64,000 nucleotides of DNA from Gemmatimonadales bacterium (lineage in GTDB: Bacteria > Gemmatimonadota > Gemmatimonadetes > Gemmatimonadales > GWC2-71-9): assembly GCA_036265815.1 (NCBI GenBank), contig DATAOI010000092.1, forward strand, positions 30,913 to 94,912, in the 5' to 3' direction. The notes beneath the pieces were generated by a model. The model was given only the letters and a program-made list of their open reading frames with translations, searched no databases and had not been told where the DNA came from. Made by a program: the position numbers and the translations under genes. Position 1 is the stretch's first letter. Each line of letters starts with the position of its first letter. This document shows, in pieces, positions 41,040-49,896 of this stretch.

Positions 41040-42569
41040 CTAGTGTCGGAACTGGCGGCGGCCGGTCATCACCATGGTCATCCCATGCCGGTTGGCCGCC
41101 TCGATGACGTCGGCGTCGCGCACGGAGCCGCCCGGTTGGATGAGCGCGGTCACGCCCGCCGCCGCCGCAAGCTCGATGTTATCGGCGAAGGGGAAGAACG
41201 CGTCCGAGGCGAGCACGCTGCCGGCCGGATCGTGACCCTGCTGGCGGGCCTTGTGGACGGCGAGAAAGACGCTGTCGACCCGGCTCATCTGGCCAGCCCC
41301 GATGCCGATGGCCGCCTCGTCGCGGGCAAGCAGGATCGCATTGGACTTGACCGACACGACGGCCGCCCAGCTGAAACGCAGGTCGCTCCACTCGCGCTCG
41401 GACGGCTGGCGCTCGGTGGCCACCCGCCAGTCGTGGTCCGACGGGTCGAACAGGAACTGGTCCTGCACCAGGAAGCCACCGCGCACCCGCTTGAAGTCCA
41501 GCGCCCTGACCCCCCGGCTCACCGGCAGCTCCACCACCCGGAGCGCTTTCTTGGCGGCGAAGACCCGGAGCGCCTCCTCGTGAAAGGATGGGGCGACCAC
41601 CACCTCCACGAAGAGATCGCTCATCGCCTCCGCGGTGGCGCGATCCACCACCGTGTTGAACGCGACCACCGAACCGAAGGCGGAGACCGGATCGGTCGCG
41701 CGCGCCTTGCGGAAGGCCTCCAGCGCCGAGGACGCGACCGCCACGCCGCAGGGCGTCGTGTGCTTGATCACGCCGCAGGCCGGCCGGTTGGACCAGCAGG
41801 CCACCGCCCACATCGCCGCGTCGACGTCCAGCAGATTGTTGAACGAGAGCTCCTTCCCCTGCCGCTGGGTGAGGTCCCGCATGCCGCGCGGCTCCTCGGT
41901 GACGTAGAGGGCGGCGCGCTGGGACGGGTTCTCACCGTAGCGCAGCGTCTGCACCCGCTCCATCGCGATCCCCAACCGCGGCGGCAGGCCGTCCTCCTTG
42001 GCGGTGAGGTACGCGGCGATGGCGGCATCGTAGTCGGCCGTGTGGGCGAACACCTTGGCCGCGAACTCGCGGCGCAGCTCGTCCCCGATCGGTCCCTTCC
42101 GCAGCAGGGCCAGGACCTTGGGGTAGTCGGTCGGATCGACCACCGGCAGCACGAACTGGTGGTTCTTGGCGGCGCTCCTGAGCATCGAGGGGCCGCCGAT
42201 ATCGATGTTCTCGACCGCGTCCTCGAACAGCGTCTCGGGGCGGGCGATGGTCATCTGGAACGGATAGAGATTGACCGCCACCAGATCGATGGGAACGATC
42301 CCGTGCTCGGCCACGGCGGCCAGATGCTCGGGGCGATCCCGCCGGGCGAGCAGTGCCCCGTGCACGGCGGGATGGAGCGTCTTGATCCGTCCGTCGAGCA
42401 GCTCGGGGAATCCGGTCACCTGGTCCACCGAGGTGACCGTCAGACCGGCGGCACGGAGCGCGGCCGCCGTTCCACCGGTCGAGATGATCTCCCAGCCGAG
42501 CTGTGCCAGCCCTTCGGCGAAGACGACGATCCCCCGTTTGTCGCTGACCGAGATCAGTGCGCGGGGCAT
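41040..42569 (-). CDS. purH: Bifunctional AICAR transformylase/IMP cyclohydrolase
   Basis: A 509-residue enzyme performing the last two steps of purine synthesis (AICAR to FAICAR to IMP). The N-terminal cyclohydrolase ([32 protein letters not shown]) and C-terminal transformylase ([28 protein letters not shown] with the catalytic Lys-His, [18 protein letters not shown]) are both complete. Length is normal. The ATG at 42569 is the nearest start to the fold, 22 bases after purN. Confidence 0.96.
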   Translation of the reverse strand: MPRALISVSDKRGIVVFAEGLAQLGWEIISTGGTAAALRAAGLTVTSVDQVTGFPELLDGRIKTLHPAVHGALLARRDRPEHLAAVAEHGIVPIDLVAVNLYPFQMTIARPETLFEDAVENIDIGGPSMLRSAAKNHQFVLPVVDPTDYPKVLALLRKGPIGDELRREFAAKVFAHTADYDAAIAAYLTAKEDGLPPRLGIAMERVQTLRYGENPSQRAALYVTEEPRGMRDLTQRQGKELSFNNLLDVDAAMWAVACWSNRPACGVIKHTTPCGVAVASSALEAFRKARATDPVSAFGSVVAFNTVVDRATAEAMSDLFVEVVVAPSFHEEALRVFAAKKALRVVELPVSRGVRALDFKRVRGGFLVQDQFLFDPSDHDWRVATERQPSEREWSDLRFSWAAVVSVKSNAILLARDEAAIGIGAGQMSRVDSVFLAVHKARQQGHDPAGSVLASDAFFPFADNIELAAAAGVTALIQPGGSVRDADVIEAANRHGMTMVMTGRRQFRH

Positions 42570-42591
42570 GTCGATCTGATCATCCAGCGGA

Positions 42592-43197
42592 TCACGGGAC
42601 GGACTCCATCGGTTCGGGAATCGGCACCGGGTGACCGGCCGCGGCGGCGGCCAACACGGCGGCCGGCAGCAGTCGATGCTCCACCTCCAGCACCCGCGCG
42701 GCCAGGGTGTCGGCCGTATCGCCGGGGAGCACCGGCACCCGCGCCTGCCCGAGCACCGCGCCGCGGTCGTACGCCTCGTCGACCAGATGCACGGTGGCGC
42801 CGCTCTCCCGCGCGCCGCTGGCCAGCACGGCCTCATGCACCCGGTGGCCGTACATCCCCTTGCCGCCGAAGGCGGGAAGCAGCGCGGGATGAATGTTGAG
42901 AATGCGGTCGCGGAAGCGGGCGACGACCGGCGCCGGGACCAGCTTGAGATAGCCGGCGAGGACGACGAGCTCCGTACGGTGTCGCTCCAGCCGCGCCAGC
43001 CATTCGGCCGCGTCGGATGGCTGGGAGAGCACCTCGGCCGGAACTCCGTGGCTGCGCGCGTGCTCCAGCGCGCCGGCCTCCGGCCGGTCGGACAGCACCA
43101 GGACCACTCGCGCCGGAGCCCCGGGGCCGAGCGCGCGCAGCAGCGCCTGGAGATTGCTGCCGCGCCCGGAGACGGCGACGGCGACGCGCATGGTCAT
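42592..43197 (-). CDS. purN: Phosphoribosylglycinamide formyltransferase
   Basis: A 201-residue enzyme formylating GAR in purine synthesis with 10-formyl-THF. VAVSGRGSNLQALL is the phosphoribosyl-binding loop, LAGYLKLV the folate pocket, and ILNIHPALLPAFGGKGMYG contains the catalytic Asn and His; a conserved Asp lies in VDEAYDRGAVL. ATG 43197 (MTMRVAV) or 43191. No Shine-Dalgarno is visible. TACCTT lies 8 bases before the ATG, so a leaderless transcript is possible. A decamer repeat element sits directly upstream. Confidence 0.93.
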   Translation of the reverse strand: MTMRVAVAVSGRGSNLQALLRALGPGAPARVVLVLSDRPEAGALEHARSHGVPAEVLSQPSDAAEWLARLERHRTELVVLAGYLKLVPAPVVARFRDRILNIHPALLPAFGGKGMYGHRVHEAVLASGARESGATVHLVDEAYDRGAVLGQARVPVLPGDTADTLAARVLEVEHRLLPAAVLAAAAAGHPVPIPEPMESVP

Positions 43198-43215
43198 GGG
43201 CGAAGAAGGTAGCAG

Positions 43216-43342
43216 GGTGGGGCAGGGTGGGGCAGGGTGGGGCAAGGTGAAGGAACACAGCCTGCTACACAGTCACCCTGCGGCACCAACCTTTGCCCCA
43301 CCTTGCCTCACGCTGCCTCACCCTGCCTCACCCTGCCCCACC
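43216..43342. repeat. Decamer inverted-repeat element A (GGTGRGGCAR units)
   Basis: The left arm 43216-43255 has three good units (GGTGGGGCAG twice, GGTGGGGCAA) and a degenerate fourth. A 37-base spacer follows. The right arm 43293-43342, read on the other strand, has five (GGTGGGGCAG, GGTGAGGCAG twice, CGTGAGGCAA, GGTGGGGCAA). The arms can pair as a long hairpin, and the left arm holds several G3-G4 runs with 1-2 base loops, a strong G-quadruplex pattern. It lies between gmhB, whose last codons it supplies, and purN. The same unit recurs at 60456. Confidence 0.85.
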
Positions 43343-43875
43343 ATTCTCCCCGCCGCCGTCTCCAGGTCGGGAACGATCACCCACGATCGCGCGTCCGGCA
43401 GCAGCGCCTCCTCGCGGCCCGCGCCGGTGAGCAACAAGGCGCCGTGGCCGCCGAACAATCGTGCGGCGGCCAGATCTCTCAGCCGGTCGCCGATCCACCA
43501 GCTCGCGGCGAGGTCGATGTCGAGATCGCGCGCGGCCTCGCGGTAGAGCCCGGGTCCGGGCTTTCGGCAGTCGCACGGGCCGGTGATCTCGGGCAGGTGG
43601 GGACAGTGGTAGTGGCCGTCGAGCCGCGCGCCTTCCTCCGCCAGCAGCTCGTCCAGCCGCCGTTGGGTGGCCCGATACTCGGCCTCGCTGAGCCGTCCGC
43701 GGGCGATGCCCGACTGGTTGGTGGCCACGACGGCGAGGATGGCGGCATCGTTGAGCATGCGGATAGCTGCCGCCACCCCTGGCAGGAGCCGCACCGCGGC
43801 GGCATCGCGGAGGTAGTGGAGATCTTCGATCAGCGTGCCGTCGCGGTCGAGGAACGCCGCGCGACGCCGGCTCAC
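43318..43875 (-). CDS. gmhB: D-glycero-D-manno-heptose 1,7-bisphosphate 7-phosphatase
   Basis: A 185-residue HAD-type phosphatase. The nucleophile motif FLDRDGTLIEDLHYL is followed by ATNQSGIARGRL, zinc-binding cysteines in HYHCPHLPEITGPCDCRKP, and IGDRLRDLAAAR with the Mg-binding Asp. It makes the heptose precursor of LPS core, which supports a diderm envelope. The C-terminal residues (MVGQGEAG) are encoded by the decamer element. The GTG start overlaps the selA stop. Confidence 0.88.
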   Translation of the reverse strand: MSRRRAAFLDRDGTLIEDLHYLRDAAAVRLLPGVAAAIRMLNDAAILAVVATNQSGIARGRLSEAEYRATQRRLDELLAEEGARLDGHYHCPHLPEITGPCDCRKPGPGLYREAARDLDIDLAASWWIGDRLRDLAAARLFGGHGALLLTGAGREEALLPDARSWVIVPDLETAAGRMVGQGEAG

Positions 43876-45230
43876 GCGAGGAGGGCCTGCGCCAGTGCCT
43901 GGGCCACCAGCGGGAAGGCGGCTTCCGGCAGGGTGCGCGGGTCCAGCAGCACCCGTCCGCCGGCCACCCGGGCGATGACCGGGGGCTCCGCCATCCGAAG
44001 CCGGAGAGCCAGGCCGTCGGGACCCATCTCGCCGGCGTCGAGCACCACGACGCTGGTGGGAAGCACGGCACCGGGGAACGAGCCACCACCAACCGCGGAC
44101 TCCCCCGGCTGCACGGCGGCGTGAAGTGGCGCAGGACAGAGCTCGGCGAGCCGCGCCGCCCTGGCGGCCAGCTCGGTGGGGTCGACGGTCAGCATCTGGA
44201 GAACCGGGATCGAGCGGATGGCGGTGTCGGGATCTTCATACAGCGCGAGCGTGGCCTCGAGGGCGGCCAACGTCAGCTTGTCGGCGCGGAGCGCACGGGC
44301 AAGCGGATTCGAGCGACACTCCGCCACCAGCGCGCCGCGACCCACCATGCATCCTGCTTGCGGACCACCCAGCAGCTTGTCGCCGCTGAAGAGCACCAGT
44401 CCGGCTCCTGCCGCCAGTGCGTCGGCCACCCGCGGCTCGGAGGAGAGCCCCCAGCGCGAGAGATCGGCCAGCAGGCCACTGCCCACATCGTAGAGGTAGG
44501 GGACGCCTGCCTCGCTTGCCAAGCGGGCGAGCGCTTCCGGCTCGGGCGAGGCCACGAAACCTCGCTGCTCGAAGTTGGAGCGATGGACCGTGAGCACGGC
44601 GCCGACGCTCTGGTCCAGGCCGGCCCGGTAGTCCTCGAGATGGGTGCGGTTGGTGGTGCCGATCTCCCTGAGCCGCGCCCCGCTCCGCGCCAGGATGTCG
44701 GGAATGCGAAAGGAACCGCCGATCTCGATGAGCTCGCCGCGGGAGATGAGCACGTCGCGTCCGGCCGCGTGCGCGTTGAGCGCGAGCACCAGGGCGCCGG
44801 CCGCATTGTTCACCACCAGGGCGTCCTCGGCCCCGGTGACCCGGCGAAGCAGATGGCGACAATGATCGGTCCGGCTGCCGCGGGTCCCGGAGGAAAGGTC
44901 CAGCTCCAGGTTGCTGTACCCACCGGCGACTCCGACCATCGCCTGGATCGCGGCGTCCGCCAGCGGCGCCCGACCCAGGTTGGTATGGAGGACGACGCCG
45001 GTGGCGTTGAGCGCGGGGCGGAGGCCCGGACGAGTCCGCTGGTGCAGCCGGTGCGCGATCTCGCTGCCCCAGTCCTCGGGCGGGCCGGCCCGCCGGGTTC
45101 GGGCCGCGTCGAGCGACTCCCGGACTGCCTCCACCACCGCGCTCCGAGGCGCCGTCCGGAGGAGGGCCTCGACGGCCGGCTCCCGCAGCAGCCGGTCCAC
45201 CGAGGGAAGCTGGCGCCGGGCGTCGGTCAC
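43872..45230 (-). CDS. selA: L-seryl-tRNA(Sec) selenium transferase
   Basis: A 452-residue PLP enzyme converting Ser-tRNA-Sec to Sec-tRNA-Sec with selenophosphate. It shows LNATGVVLHTNLGRAPL, SNLELDLSSGTRGSR, NNAAGALVLAL, and the PLP Lys in FSGDKLLGGPQAG. Length and motifs are complete. It implies that the organism makes selenoproteins; tRNA-Sec, selB and selD are not in this window. The GTG start overlaps the lipoprotein stop (GTGA). Confidence 0.93.
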   Translation of the reverse strand: MTDARRQLPSVDRLLREPAVEALLRTAPRSAVVEAVRESLDAARTRRAGPPEDWGSEIAHRLHQRTRPGLRPALNATGVVLHTNLGRAPLADAAIQAMVGVAGGYSNLELDLSSGTRGSRTDHCRHLLRRVTGAEDALVVNNAAGALVLALNAHAAGRDVLISRGELIEIGGSFRIPDILARSGARLREIGTTNRTHLEDYRAGLDQSVGAVLTVHRSNFEQRGFVASPEPEALARLASEAGVPYLYDVGSGLLADLSRWGLSSEPRVADALAAGAGLVLFSGDKLLGGPQAGCMVGRGALVAECRSNPLARALRADKLTLAALEATLALYEDPDTAIRSIPVLQMLTVDPTELAARAARLAELCPAPLHAAVQPGESAVGGGSFPGAVLPTSVVVLDAGEMGPDGLALRLRMAEPPVIARVAGGRVLLDPRTLPEAAFPLVAQALAQALLA

Positions 45231-46528
45231 TTGGGTTTCTTGCGGGGAGACCCGCGCTTGGTGCTGTCGCCCGGCGGGCGCAGCGAGTCCGCCGCGCCAG
45301 GCTTGGGCACCGTAAGCGTGGCGTGGGCCGAGCCGGGGACACCGGTCACGTTCCTCAGCTTGATGATTTCGACGTTGTACTTCGCATCCGGCTTCCAGGG
45401 CTGTGCCACCCGGACGACCAGGTTGTCGAACAGCGCCGGCCGGGTGGTGAGAGGAGCCGCCGCGGCTGCCTGGCCGCGGAGCTGCCCCGCCACTCGCTCC
45501 AATTGCCGTCGGCCGGCCCGGCCACGCTCGGTGGTGTCGCCCGGCGGGGGCCGGGGCGCCGTGGTATCGGCCCGGAGCGTATCGCGTCGGGTGGTGTCGC
45601 GCCCGGTCGTGTCACGGCCGGTGCGCTGAGGGGCGTGCAGCGAGTCATCCAGCCGCTGGGGGAGCAAGGAGACGACGCGCACCGGCGTCGAATCCGGCAG
45701 CAGCCGGACCCGCACGTGACTAGTGTCGAACCGCTGGCGGGGATCGAGCATCTCGGTGAACTCGAGCACCGCGGACAGGCTGTCCCGGATGGTGCTGCTG
45801 CGGATCCGCGGGGGGGTCGTGTCGTGCACGAAGGCCCACAGCTCACCCACAGCCGACGTGCCGCGCTTCACCAGGACGCTGTCGAACGCCTCTCGGCCGT
45901 CGGCCCGCAGGTTGTGGTTTTCGTCCAGCACGCCGCGCACCACATACATTCCGTCCGGCACCGGCCCCAGCGTGAACTTCCCACCCGAATCGGTGAGCGC
46001 CCGGTACGGCAGACTGTCGGGCATGAGGATCGCTTCCACCAGGGCCGCGGCAGCTGGTCGCGCCGAGCTCCAGTCGACCACCATGCCGTCGAGCTTGGCG
46101 GTGGGCAGCGGGGGGCCGGTGCTGAAGGTGATGACCCGTCCGGTCTTGCTCCGGTTGCGGTGGAGATCGGTGACGCCGGGGAGCAGCTCGACCCGGTAGA
46201 CCCGGTCGCGCCGCCAGCCCTCCGCGGGGTGCACGGTGATCCGGTCGCGGCGCCATTCAACTTTCGGCACCAGCGTAGTCGGCGAGAGAATGACCAGCCG
46301 CTCCAGGTCCCCGGTGCCGGTACCCAGATTGGGGGAGCTGCCCTCGGAGATCACCTCATCGAAACGAAACTCGACGCTTCCCTTGAAGTCCGGCAGCAGG
46401 GCGAACGAGTCCGGCCGGGTGGTCACCAGCTGCGGAGGCGTGGGATCCGGTGGGCCGCCCGGGGGCGGCTCGATCTTGGCGCAGCCCGCCAGCAGGATCG
46501 CCGCGCCTGCCAGGCGCCTCACGAGCAT
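45227..46528 (-). CDS. Lipoprotein with Ig-like (Big_5-type) domain
   Basis: A 433-residue protein. A signal peptide ends LLAGC (lipobox LAGC near residue 14), followed by a Pro-rich linker (PPGGPPDPTPP). An Ig-like domain of the SbsA/Big_5 type (SVEFRFDEVIS, VYRVELLPGVTDLHRN) leads into a carboxypeptidase-regulatory-like region (SGGKFTLGPVPDGMYVVRG). A low-complexity Arg/Asp/Thr segment (GRDTTGRDTTRRDT) and a Lys/Arg-rich end follow. Probably a surface-anchored structural lipoprotein. Its start lies 10 bases inside valS, so it is in the same transcript. Confidence 0.78.
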   Translation of the reverse strand: MLVRRLAGAAILLAGCAKIEPPPGGPPDPTPPQLVTTRPDSFALLPDFKGSVEFRFDEVISEGSSPNLGTGTGDLERLVILSPTTLVPKVEWRRDRITVHPAEGWRRDRVYRVELLPGVTDLHRNRSKTGRVITFSTGPPLPTAKLDGMVVDWSSARPAAAALVEAILMPDSLPYRALTDSGGKFTLGPVPDGMYVVRGVLDENHNLRADGREAFDSVLVKRGTSAVGELWAFVHDTTPPRIRSSTIRDSLSAVLEFTEMLDPRQRFDTSHVRVRLLPDSTPVRVVSLLPQRLDDSLHAPQRTGRDTTGRDTTRRDTLRADTTAPRPPPGDTTERGRAGRRQLERVAGQLRGQAAAAAPLTTRPALFDNLVVRVAQPWKPDAKYNVEIIKLRNVTGVPGSAHATLTVPKPGAADSLRPPGDSTKRGSPRKKPK

Positions 46529-49212
46529 CCCAGACGCTCGCGCTTGCGGACGAGCACGTCGCATTGCTCCTTCCACGCCGCGAGCTTCTGCCGCTCCTTC
46601 TCGACGATGTCACTCGGTGCACGGGTCACGAACTGCGGGTTGCCCAGCTTGCCTTCCTGCGCGCGGAGCAGGTTGGAGAGACGCTCCACCTCCGAGCCCA
46701 GCCTGCCGCACTCGCGGCCGACGTCGATCGCATCTCCCAGCGGGACGAACACCGAGGTGCCATCCGACAGCACCGCGTTCCCGCCTACCCGCTCGCTGCT
46801 TTCCCCGAACGCGAGCTCGGAGACTTTGGCCAGGCGCAGGATTGTGGCCCGCTCATGCGAGAGTCCGACGTGGGCGTCTCCACCGTTCCGGCTGACGACG
46901 GCGCGCACCGCCTGGCCGGGCTGCACCCCGTATTCCGCCCGGATCCCGCGGATTGCGCCGACGACCTCCTGCACCAGCCCGAACTCGGCCAGCGCGTCAG
47001 GATCCGACGCCCGCGCATCCGGCCGGGGCCAGGGGCTCACCGAGATGGACGCCCCGGCCGGCCGGCCGGGAAACCGCCGCCAGAGCGCCTCGGTGATGAA
47101 CGGCATCACCGGGTGCAGCAGTCGGAGCGCCACGTCGAACGTCTGCGTCGCCACCGCACGCGCCACGTCGCCGCCAGGCAGATCGCCATAGAGTCGAGGC
47201 TTGATCTGCTCGATGTACCAGTCCGCGAGATCGCTCCAGAGAAAGCGGTACGCGGCCGCGGCGCCCTCGTTCAAGCGGAAGCGCTCGAGTGCATCGGTGG
47301 TCTCCCGCACCGCGGCGTCGCAGCGTGCGATGATCCAGCGGTCGGCCAGGGTCAGCTCGTCGCGCCGCACCACGTTGCGGCCGGAGCCGGCCAGGGGCCG
47401 TACCGGACCGTCCAGATTGGAGAGGATGAACCGGCCGGCGTTCCACAGCTTGTTGGCGAAGTTCCGGCCGGGGGCGAAGGAGGCCTCCAGGTCGTCGGGA
47501 TCGAGGATCACGTCGGTGCCGACCGACATGCCGGAGACCAGCGAGTAGCGCAGCGCGTCTGCGCCGTAGCGCTCCACCACCTCTAGCGGATCGATCCCGT
47601 TGCCCAGCGACTTGGACATCTTCCGGTGTTGGGTGTCGCGGACGGTGCCGTGCAGATAGATGTGGGTATAGGGCACCTCGCCCATCACGTGGAGCCCCGA
47701 CATGATCATCCGCGCCACCCAGAAGAAGAGGATCTCCGGAGCCGACACCAGAGTGTGGCCGGGATAGTAGGTGGCGAGGTCCTGGGTTTGCTCCGGCCAG
47801 CCGAGGCTGGAGAACGGCACCAGCCAGGATGAGAACCAGGTGTCGAGCACGTCCGGATCCTGCCGGACCGGGCCGAGGCAGGCGGGACAGACCTCCAGAT
47901 CGGTGCGGCTCACGCTGGTGCGCTCGCACCCCTCGCGCTGGCAGTACCAGACCGGAATACGGTGGCCCCACCAGAGCTGGCGCGAGATGCACCAGTCGCG
48001 GATCCCCTCCAGCCACTGGACGTAGTCGTCGCCCCGGCGCTCGGGAATGAATTGCAGCGTGCCGTTCCGGTGTGCCTCCAGCGCGGGCCGGGCGAGCGGC
48101 TCCATCCTGACGAACCACTGGTCCGAGAGCCGGGGCTCCACTACAGTGTCGCACCGATAGCAGTGCCCCACCGCATGCCGGTGATCTTCGACTCGCTCGA
48201 GTAGGCCCGCGGCCTCGAACTCTTCCACCACCCGTCGGCGGGCCTCGTATCGGTCGAGCCCCTGGAACCGCTCCGGCGCGGCCAGGCTGATGCGAGCTTC
48301 CGGCGTGAGCACGTCGATGGCCGGCAGGTCGTGACGGCGGCCGATCTCGAAGTCGGCCGGGTCGTGGGCCGGCGTCACCTTGACTGCGCCGGACCCGAAG
48401 GCCGGGTCCACCGCCGCATCCGCCACGACGGGGATGAGGCGGTCCACCACCGGGAGCCGGAGCTCCCGCCCCACAAAGTGGCGGTAGCGCTCGTCGTCCG
48501 GATGGACTGCCACCCCGCTGTCGCCCAACATCGTCTCGGGTCGGGTGGTGGCCACGGTGAGGTGCCCGCTGCCATCGGCCAGCGGATAGCGCAGATGCCA
48601 GAGCTTTCCGTCGACCTCCGCCTTCTCCGCCTCTTCATTGGAGAGTGCGGTCAGGCACCGGGGACACCAGTTGATGATGTAATGGCCCCGATAGACCAGG
48701 CCTTCCTCGTACAGGCTCACGAAGGTCTCCCGCACCGCGCGGGAGAGTCCCTCGTCGAGAGTGAAGTAGGTTCGCGACCAGTCCGCCGAGCACCCGATCG
48801 CCTTGAGCTGGTCGAGGATGGCGGCGCCGGTGTCGCGCACGTGGGCCCAGACCCGGTCGACGAACGCCTCGCGCCCCAGCTCGAAGCGGGTCAGGCCCTC
48901 CTTGGCCAGCAGCCGCTCGACCACGTTCTGGGTGGCGATGCCGGCGTGGTCGGTGCCCGGCAGCCAGAGCGCCCGACGCCCGCGCATCCGCTCGAAGCGA
49001 ATGAGGACGTCCTGCACGGTGTTGTTGAGCCCGTGACCCATGTGCAGCGCCGCCGTGACATTGGGCGGCGGCATCATGACCACGTACGGCTCCCCGGTGG
49101 CCCCGTGCGCGGCCGCTCCCTCGGGCGAGAACACCCCTCGCTCCTGCCACCAGGCGTAGAGCGCGGACTCGATGAGGGACGGATTGTATTGGGGAGCGAG
49201 CGGCTCTGTCAT
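46519..49212 (-). CDS. valS: Valyl-tRNA synthetase
   Basis: An 897-residue class I synthetase charging tRNA-Val. The HIGH-type motif is HMGH at 57-60 in NVTAALHMGHGLNN. The editing domain contains TTRPETMLGD. The KMSKS motif at 531-535 lies in RKMSKSLGNG. The anticodon domain and a C-terminal coiled coil (GRECGRLGSEVERLSNLL) complete it. The start ATG overlaps the BON gene stop (ATGA). Confidence 0.97.
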   Translation of the reverse strand: MTEPLAPQYNPSLIESALYAWWQERGVFSPEGAAAHGATGEPYVVMMPPPNVTAALHMGHGLNNTVQDVLIRFERMRGRRALWLPGTDHAGIATQNVVERLLAKEGLTRFELGREAFVDRVWAHVRDTGAAILDQLKAIGCSADWSRTYFTLDEGLSRAVRETFVSLYEEGLVYRGHYIINWCPRCLTALSNEEAEKAEVDGKLWHLRYPLADGSGHLTVATTRPETMLGDSGVAVHPDDERYRHFVGRELRLPVVDRLIPVVADAAVDPAFGSGAVKVTPAHDPADFEIGRRHDLPAIDVLTPEARISLAAPERFQGLDRYEARRRVVEEFEAAGLLERVEDHRHAVGHCYRCDTVVEPRLSDQWFVRMEPLARPALEAHRNGTLQFIPERRGDDYVQWLEGIRDWCISRQLWWGHRIPVWYCQREGCERTSVSRTDLEVCPACLGPVRQDPDVLDTWFSSWLVPFSSLGWPEQTQDLATYYPGHTLVSAPEILFFWVARMIMSGLHVMGEVPYTHIYLHGTVRDTQHRKMSKSLGNGIDPLEVVERYGADALRYSLVSGMSVGTDVILDPDDLEASFAPGRNFANKLWNAGRFILSNLDGPVRPLAGSGRNVVRRDELTLADRWIIARCDAAVRETTDALERFRLNEGAAAAYRFLWSDLADWYIEQIKPRLYGDLPGGDVARAVATQTFDVALRLLHPVMPFITEALWRRFPGRPAGASISVSPWPRPDARASDPDALAEFGLVQEVVGAIRGIRAEYGVQPGQAVRAVVSRNGGDAHVGLSHERATILRLAKVSELAFGESSERVGGNAVLSDGTSVFVPLGDAIDVGRECGRLGSEVERLSNLLRAQEGKLGNPQFVTRAPSDIVEKERQKLAAWKEQCDVLVRKRERLGCS

Positions 49213-49643
49213 GCGCTCTGATCGGTGGCGCGACGCTTCGGGACGTGGCCCTGGTCGTCCTCGCCGCGAACCAGGATGCTGTTGATCACCCGCTCGATGC
49301 CGGGCGCGGCGAGCGCCACCCGGCCCGCGAGGGAGCGGGCGGCACGGTTGGGCACCCAGCCGCGGACCTCCACCACGCCGCGCGCCACGGGGGCCGCCAC
49401 CAGGCTCAGGTTCCCCAGTCGGGGCTCCTCCCGGAGCGCCGCTTCCACGGCTCGAACCGAGGCGGAGGTCGTCGGCCGGGCGTCCGCTCCCTCCCGGAGC
49501 CGCTGGGCCGCGCCCCGGACCCGGCCGCTGCTCACCCCGCCCATCCATTCGCTCAGGGCAAAGCCGGCCACCAGGCCGGCACCCATCCCGAAGGTGGTCC
49601 ACATGAAGATCTCGGAGCCGCTCAGGCGGTTGTCGTGGCGCAC
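49209..49643 (-). CDS. BON-domain protein with N-terminal membrane segment
   Basis: A 144-residue protein. A hydrophobic segment (about 14-33, MWTTFGMGAGLVAGFAL) is followed by a BON-like domain: SVRAVEAALREEPRLGN, GVVEVRGWVPN and ERVINSILVRG. BON domains bind phospholipid or other envelope components. GTG start with GGGAGGA about 7 bases before it. It leads the long minus-strand valS transcription unit. Confidence 0.75.
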   Translation of the reverse strand: MRHDNRLSGSEIFMWTTFGMGAGLVAGFALSEWMGGVSSGRVRGAAQRLREGADARPTTSASVRAVEAALREEPRLGNLSLVAAPVARGVVEVRGWVPNRAARSLAGRVALAAPGIERVINSILVRGEDDQGHVPKRRATDQSA

Positions 49644-49694
49644 GCGCAGTCCTCCCGCTGTCCTCTTCCGGGTGAAATCACCTCACAGTTAAGT

Positions 49695-49700
49695 TAACAT
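49695..49700 (+). promoter_or_regulatory. Candidate -10 box for a leaderless transcript
   Basis: TAACAT in an AT-rich island, ending 7 bases before ATG 49708. No Shine-Dalgarno lies between. The position would place the transcription start at or near the ATG. Confidence 0.4.
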
Positions 49701-49707
49701 TTCCGCC

Positions 49708-49896
49708 ATGCAAACGCAGGAATCCGTCTCTCTCGAAGGCCTCCGAATGAACGATGAGCGTGCAGGGATTCGCGGTCCCGAGCTGGTCCGCTGGCTGGTG
49801 GTCGCGATCATCCTCGCGGCCGGCATCGGGCTGTTCTTCTGGTATGGACCCAGCAGCCATCCCGCCGCGACCACCACGGTCCACGAGGCCCCATGA
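49708..49896 (+). CDS. 62-residue single-span membrane protein upstream of thrS
   Basis: An acidic-polar N-terminus (MQTQESVSLEGLRMNDERAG) is followed by one hydrophobic span (LVRWLVVAIILAAGIGLFFW, about 28-47) and a short Ser/His/Pro tail. The stop codon overlaps the thrS ATG (ATGA), which supports translation and coupling. An ATG at 49747 is an alternative start, but the -10-like box 7 bases before 49708 favours the longer form. Function unknown. Confidence 0.55.
   Translation: MQTQESVSLEGLRMNDERAGIRGPELVRWLVVAIILAAGIGLFFWYGPSSHPAATTTVHEAP

Noticed and set aside
43154..43546. Pro/Cys/Leu-rich and Gly/Gln-rich peptides encoded by the decamer arrays
   Set aside because: They follow from the 10-base repeat in all frames and have no start, stop or codon evidence. 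The DNA element, not a protein, is the real feature.
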